From Tachypleus tridentatus (lineage: Eukaryota; Arthropoda; Merostomata; Xiphosura; Limulidae): DNA of 64,000 nucleotides. The stretch covers positions 165,333,310-165,397,309 of the forward strand of contig NC_134837.1 of NCBI RefSeq assembly GCF_004210375.1, written 5' to 3'. Position 1 is the stretch's first letter. Each line of letters begins with the position of its first letter. Positions 57,252 through 64,000 of this stretch are shown here, piece after piece. A model generated the notes under the pieces. It ran no database searches. It saw nothing but the letters and a program-made list of their open reading frames with translations, and was not told the origin of the DNA. The position numbers and the translations under genes were made by a program.

Positions 57252-59629
57252 CACTAAAAAATTCTGAACCCTGAACTACTACAAATGTAATCCATCTATT
57301 TTGCAGTCTATTTAAATAACCATTTTATAAAACATAATACAAAGATGCTAACCTTATCTGAAAATAGTTGCATACCTAATTACAAGCCACCCATGTTAAT
57401 GAAACTCTTATAACATGCTACCTGTTTCTTGGACATGAACCACCAATTAGTAAAATTTATCATGAAACTTCATGACCTTAGTTGTACTTCTAGTTTTACA
57501 ATACTAATAATAGTTTTTGCTACTCAACAGTGCATTTTTTTTATTCATGTAATATATCCAAGTTTTACTACAGCACTTACTTGTTCCAACTGCAAGAACA
57601 GTTTAAACAACAATCTATTTTCTCATAACATTTTCTCCATATAGAAAGCTTTTTTTCTTGTTGTTATTGTTGAAAACTGTCCTTTAATTAAATACTTAAA
57701 ACTGTAAACAAATTAACTCACCATACATTTCTTTTATTATTCAAGTTTTTGAGAGCCATTTACTTTCATTTGAAACCAACTTCCATCAAGAGAGTAAAAA
57801 ACATACATTTAAAGTATTGATAAATGCTACTTCTCCATCTAAACTATAAACAATCCTTTCTGTAAATGGGTTTAGGAACTTCTTTTAACAATGAAAGTTA
57901 AAATTTTTTTTTGTAAAAATGGAGACTTTCAAATGATGGCACAACTTTTAAAACCTAAATTAAAACTTGTTTTTACTAAAAGTATTTTTAAAAACTTCAA
58001 CTTTAAAATTCAGTTCCAAGATATACTTGCATGTAAATGTAAAAACAAACAAGAAAAAAGCAGGAGCATATGGATGTTTTAACACTAGCTCCCACTATAG
58101 TAAAATACCTTCTGTCTACAGATAATTACTACTTATTAATTTATACACAGATTCTACTCTAAAATTCTGCTCAAATAGCAAAATATGTACAATGTGTGTG
58201 TGTGTATGTGCATATACATTATATACATACATAAACACACACACAATGGATGATAACCTTTTAACTGTATTCTACCAGTAAAATGTACAAGTACTACAAT
58301 GATATTTCCTGGACTGAAATCCTTGTTTTCTCTTTCAGCTCATCAGGTATCAAACTATTTAAGGTTAGTTTCAAAATGTATTTCTAAATTCTTGTGAAGA
58401 AAGAAAAAAGAAACTACTTGTAGACAACTTCTGCATTACAATGGCAATAAGTATGTAGTACAGAACTGTGAGCACTACTATATGCATAATATTGGATACT
58501 TCATTAAGTTATCATTCACGTGATTTATTTCACACTATATCTGCAAACTGTACTTGGTTAACCTTCCCTTAAATCTAATAATCATATTTACAAATTTGTA
58601 TACACGATCATTCCTAGACTAGGATACTTAAAACCACAGAAATGGAAATTTGCTAATAATTAATATTTAAGTATAAAATATTAACTGCCACATGAAGATT
58701 TCTGGAGAAAACACAATAAGGATAAAACTTGATTATTAAAATAATTAGTGTTGGCTTGGTTCTAACCTAAGAATATGTATAGTACATAAATATAATTAAC
58801 ATTTCAGAACTATATTAATTACAAGAACAAACATTTAAGCAAAGAAGCCAGAAAAGGAAATGAACTCCAATTACTCTTAACAAATTTTACTTATTAAGCC
58901 TATTTTTATAAAATATTATGATTTACTCTCAATTAAGTACATACAATCTAGTAATTGTACTCACATTCATGTTTCATTAATAAATCACTTAAAAATATTT
59001 CTACTGACAGGTACATAATGTAAACTTTTAACATGTACAAACTTCTTACATGAACAAATCTGAAGTAATTTATGTGATGTTTTTGGAATTTCATTCTACA
59101 ACTTCATCAAGAAGTGATGATTCTTACCAATTTTAAGTTAACAATTCAGAGATGGAAATAAATGGTGTTGCATCACAATTAGAGGTAGAACACTGTATAC
59201 AAGTGATGAATACTTAGATATATATGGCTGGCTACAAAATAGATTCAATTATGATTTCTTTCTGCTCTGAAACTCTTGTAAGTTGAATTATCATGTACAA
59301 AATATGCTACATCTCACAGGAAAGGAGATGTATCACTTATCTAATTCTACCAGTGATAGTACTTTGTGACTTAAGGACAAAATGTGATTGAATTGTGCTG
59401 CAACAAGATTTTCACCCATCATGCCATGAAAATTAACTAATATTTTATATTTTGTAATGGAAAAATGTCAGGCAGTGTTAATTGTTCCCATGAATATGGC
59501 TGAAGTACAGCAGCACTAATGGGAAGGATGTTGACTCTATATAGTGCCAACTTTGTTCAAAACAGAAAGAAATATTAAAATTGTGGGGCATAAAGAACTT
59601 CTAGGATTCATTCATTAAAGAAATACAAG
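53251..59629. other. AT-rich SINE-free DNA without recognised gene
   Basis: 53.3-53.7 kb may be the upstream end of the LINE relic. Beyond it I find no SINE, transposon or exon. There is an uninterrupted A run of about 28 at 57223-57251 and a TG/CA microsatellite near 58194-58245. It could be intron or long UTR of a gene outside the window. Confidence 0.35.
57223..57251. repeat. Poly(A) run of about 28
   Basis: Long pure A run, with no SINE or LINE body on its 5' side that I recognise. Confidence 0.9.
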
Positions 59630-60620
59630 GAGCTGCTTTAAAAAAGGACGGTGTTGTAAAGCACTCCAAACTAGAATGCCATATCTGAACACAGGAAATA
59701 CAAAGCAGACCACAGCCTGTTAAAGATATTTTAAAAACACCACTACTAGGCAATGCATGGCACATTGGAGGGTAGCAGAACAGGCAATGTGTTTCTTATT
59801 TGACAGAAGTCTACAAATACTTGCAAAAGAAGAAACACCCTTTCCAAAGGTGTGAAAAATCTGTAAGTTTGTAAAAGAAACTGAGTAGATACAAGTACCA
59901 TTTACAATAACAGACAAGGATGCAAAAATTTACAAAGACAATTGGTGAAATCCTGAAAGAGAATTTTATAAAAGAAACGTTTTTTCCTCTCCTCGATGGA
60001 TCACCTGATGTTGCTACTCGTGATGTATCAATAGACAAGATTGTACTTTTTTAAAACAAACCAAAAAACAGCATACTGGGGTATGTTAATTTTTTGAACC
60101 TACATTATTTATTGACATGTGTATTTTTATTATCATTAGAGAAAAATATTATGTAGCATATTTTCAAAACTATACAACCTTTTAGTTCAGTACTGTACAT
60201 CTGAGTAAACATACGTGTTTTTTTCAGATTATAGGACATGAAATCTGCTATCACAGAATGGTTACTACAAAGCAGTACTTGAAACTTGTAAGGAGCTAGA
60301 ATTACAAAAGAAACAGATTGACTTGTTAGTTGATGGTGCTGCAGTGAATTTAAACACGAGAAAGAAGAATCCATTGCTTATAGCTATTCACTGACTTAAT
60401 CACTGATAAGTTGTTCATTCAAGACAGACTTTAAAAATGGCAGCATTTCTTAATTTACAGTTATGTTTAAATTTCTGTTTTATAGTTTAGAGACTGCTGA
60501 TAGAAGCACTCAAAGAGATATCCTCTGATGAAGTGATGGATGTTTTGACAGATTTTTTTTCTGTCTATACCAGAGGAGCCTCAAAACATTTTAAGAACTG
60601 ACAGAATTAGGGGGCATTGT
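59630..60620 (+). mobile_element. hAT-type transposase relic (ZNF862-like)
   Basis: Plus-strand pieces: HHSKLECH, GEILKENFIKETFFPLLDGS (59948-60007) with PDVATRDVSIDK, where DGS-D is the start of the hAT RNase H-like core. Then IDLLVDGAAVNLNTRKKNPL and LIAIH (60318-60392), matching the DGA..N......P.L..IHC.AH block that follows. Stops, frameshifts and missing pieces show it is dead. No terminal inverted repeats or 8-bp duplication were found. Confidence 0.6.
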
Positions 60621-63600
60621 AGAAAAAAAAAAGAGTAGAAAATCTGTTATGTTCATGGCATATGATAGTTGGAACACAAACACAATGCAACTGAAGTTAA
60701 CTTCTGATCTCACAATGTCATAGTGCAGGACTTAGAAAAGACAGCTGAAACCAACTGCAGAGAGGAATGAGAGTAAAATGGGTTTTAAAGATGCTAACAA
60801 CTTTAAAGCTTATTTTGCATTTAATGTTCTTTGATGAAATCCTCTTTCAACTGACAAGATTATTTCTAACCTTGCAAAGAAACTGTTGATTTCTCATATG
60901 CTTTGCTTTCTGTTGTAGTTACACTTGCAGAACTAAACTGTACAGTAAAGGTGGTAATTCTGCAGGCAAAGAACAGCAATTGTAGTCATAGGAAAATGTG
61001 GGAATGATAAAACAGGGGTGGAAGATACAGCACTTACTCTTACAAATGCCACAGGTGGCATCAAATTCTTTAAGTTGCCCAAAAATGTGTACGTCTAAAA
61101 TGTTTTTGAAATGCATCACAAAAACTCAGACTTAATGAAAATTTGACATCCAGTTTTGAACTGTTTGAAAGGGATAGGACTCACAGCATGCATAATAATT
61201 CAGATGAATTATTGGTGTTTGGTAAAACTGAGCATTTTATGTGACCAATGTTCTTAACTTTCAAGCGTACATGTAAATGTTAAAAGTTTCTGAATGGAAT
61301 GAAGTTAAGTAATTCAGCTGTAGGAGTCTTGAGGCATCTACTAAAAACCGAATTCTGGAAAATGGTAATTTACATGTACAAACTGCATTTTCCAAATTTA
61401 AATTTACTAGTACTTTTATTAATACTAGTACCAATAATAATACTGATGTTTATTGTAACTTTATAACAATCCTTCTCAGTCATGTAGCATGTTAAAATTA
61501 ACTGGAAAATAGATTAGGGGAAATATCTATTCAGAATCAAACTGGAGGGCCTCTACCATAAGGTGATTAATTCTGATTCAGTCATAGATTTTTTGCTTTG
61601 TCATTTAAACAACCTTATAGAAAGAAAGAATTTTGGTTCTCAAAGAAATTCCTCAAAAGAGAAAATTAATAATTTTACATTTTCATATTAGTTCAGATTA
61701 AGAATACTACAAGAAGGGTTTCAAAAGTATAATTGTTGTATACTAATCATAATATTACACTTTTTTTCAGTCTTAATGCACCAGTTTTGTATATATTAAA
61801 TGTTGGCAAAAAAACAAGAATTTGTAGCAATAAGAGATCATATTTTTGTAGAATATTATGCAGGTTTTTGTCATGAGACAGTTAAAATGAATAACTGAGA
61901 AAATCTATTTTCAAGAAGTACTCACTACAGATAATAGTCCTCCAATGACATGTTATCATGTAAAGAATGTGGTGACTACAAGCAATATATCATTTATAGT
62001 AGTAGTTAAATATCCAAGTAGCATTTAAAATTATCTTTAATCCTTTAATCACTGGAATGCATATGATAAGCCAATAGCAAAATGTTGCATTATTAACCTT
62101 ACATATTTCAGAAAAGTAAAGGGTTTACATTTAAACATATACGAAAACCATAAGGGGAATGTTGGTGTTAATTTCATGTAGTATATTTCACAGTCATAAA
62201 TGTTTTTTTCTTAAAATGGAGGACAACAATAGCATATTATTGTCCTCAGTGAATGACAGGCAGGTTATTTATCTGGAAAGAGTTTGCTGACATGTAGCAA
62301 ATGTGCTGTTACACATATACATTTCAAAACAGTTTGATTTTAAGAATGTAAAGCAAGTGAATCTTTTTAGTTTGAGTTCAACTGTTTTGTACCTACAATA
62401 GCAGTGTGTATTTTTTGATTAACATTAAATTTAGCTGTTTTAAAAAACAGCAAGTGACATGAAATAATTATAACAAATGTCAAATATTGTTTTAGAAATA
62501 GATCTTCTAATGTTTGATGTACAAATTGCTTCATTTATGGAATTTGGTGATGCAAGATTTGATTAATGTAGAAAATACATACAGAAATTGCTATACGAAA
62601 AAAATCCATCCCTTTAATTTCAAAATAACAGGATCAAAATCAGAATTTTAGCTTATAAGTATGGCCACCAGTAATAGTTTGTCCTGATCTTATATCTAAA
62701 CATGAATTCAGGACCAAGATATTAATTCCTTGGTATCTGAACTGATATTATAAAACCTTGCATAAATCTTACAGTCACAATAATGACTTTTACTTTGAAA
62801 TAATTAGGAATATCAATGAAAAATCTCTCGTTTTAACCACAGGTGTCTACAAATATCATAACTGTCATTTTAGACACATACATTATAGAATATTTGCTAA
62901 TTTTATACAACTAAAACTAATTCTTGTACTTCTAACAATCTGGGTTTATCCACAATTCCAATATAGTACCTTTCGATCACATACTAATATTGTACAAGTA
63001 AGCAAGTATTTAATGCATTAAAAACAGAAATTCTCTCAGTATTAACAAATCCACAAAGATTTTACATTTATGTACTTTAAAACTCGAGTCTTTCTAATAA
63101 AAACTGCATATCACGTGATGCCTCTTCTTAGTAATAAAATGCATATATGGAATCTTAAAACTTCCCTGAAATGTAAATTTTCACATTTCAAATGTGCATG
63201 TACATGGACAAGTACATAAAGTAATAATTTTTTTCTTTAATAAACATACGAAGTTAAAGACCTGAAATTATAAATCAGTTAGTAAACCATCTTTACTGTT
63301 TTGTTTTATTTGAAGACTAATAAAAACAAACTTGTAATTATTCACTTTACAGTTTAGGAAGCTGGAAGCACCAACTTTAGTATCATTCAGTAAAGAGAAT
63401 CACATAAAATAAATCCCTGTAATAATGTAACACATCTGTCTATGTGCATCCTTAAACTTTATTATTATTTTTAATCACTCTGACAGGAATTCTAAAAATT
63501 TCTTTTTCAAACTTGTGCATTTTTTTAAAGTAGTAAGTAACAAGAGCTTCTTTGTAGTTTTATAAAACATGAAATTTGTATTTACAGGAAATTTGAACTA

Positions 63601-64000
63601 AATGCTGCAACTGAACAAAATGCATGTTTAATAGCAAGTAACATAAATAAAGATGATGCAACAATTGCAAATGTTCTCTCAATTCTTATACTAATATCTT
63701 TTAATTCCAAAACATACTTCATATACACATATTTCTCATTATTAATGTAGCTGATAAATTTCTAACTTTAAAACATGCTACATTTCATAATTTTTACCAA
63801 TACCAAGTAGAATCTCCAGCAAAAGAGGGGAAAAAAATTGTATCTTCTAAAAACATTATTACTACCAAATAAAACACTGGGTGATGTTTTAATCTGAATC
63901 CAACACTTCAACAACAAACATTTATGAGATTCAAATAACTTTTAACTATATTCCATAACAACAATTTTCAAAAACAAAACCTTCTGGGCGATGATAATCT
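60621..64000. other. AT-rich DNA without recognised gene
   Basis: No SINE, transposon or exon recognised to the right edge. Some of 60.6-61.2 kb may be further hAT relic. Confidence 0.35.

Overview
The window is nuclear DNA of an animal. It is AT-rich, with introns carrying GT/AG borders, tRNA-derived SINEs, and Penelope-like, LINE, Ty3/gypsy, Tc1 and hAT relics. The commonest SINE, which opens with a tRNA-Lys-like head, looks to me like one abundant in horseshoe crab (Xiphosura) genomes. That assignment is from memory and not proven here. There are no bacterial-style genes, operons, rRNA or convincing tRNA genes.

Two host protein-coding genes are visible. (1) At 4123-4235 on the minus strand lies the first coding exon of a GRK2/beta-adrenergic receptor kinase gene: 37 codons plus 2 bases, ending at a GT donor. 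The rest of that gene must lie to the left, outside the window. (2) At 17686-25582 on the plus strand is a complete three-exon gene for a WSCD-family sulfotransferase. The exons join in phase to give a 327-residue type II membrane protein with an N-terminal anchor and the PAPS-binding loop. Both introns carry transposon remains. Directly upstream of its ATG is an 11-copy, 26-bp minisatellite in which every unit starts and stops a tiny ORF.

Layout: 1-0.7 kb, CR1-type LINE fragment (-). 0.7-5.2 kb, SINE-free AT-rich DNA with the GRK2 exon. 5.2-15.3 kb, SINE-dense DNA with an I-clade LINE relic (+) and a decayed ~48-bp tandem array. 17.3-26 kb, minisatellite and WSCD gene with Penelope-like elements in the introns. 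27.2-28.8 kb, a full-length but inactive Tc1-type transposon. 31.0-34.6 kb, a Jockey-type LINE relic (-) cut by three SINEs. 35.3-36.5 kb, a rearranged Penelope-like element with a hammerhead-like ribozyme motif. 39.6-40.6 kb, Ty3/gypsy reverse transcriptase-RNase H relic. 43.8-48.5 kb, Penelope RT and related repeats. 51.9-53.3 kb, I-clade LINE relic (-). 54-64 kb, AT-rich, SINE-free DNA with one hAT relic and no recognised host exon.

The most notable observations are the ATGA-coupled minisatellite before the WSCD start, the Penelope-like terminal repeats with a hammerhead-like core and hairpin derivatives, and the shared 3' tail of three SINE families with different tRNA-like heads, which points to module exchange or one shared LINE partner.
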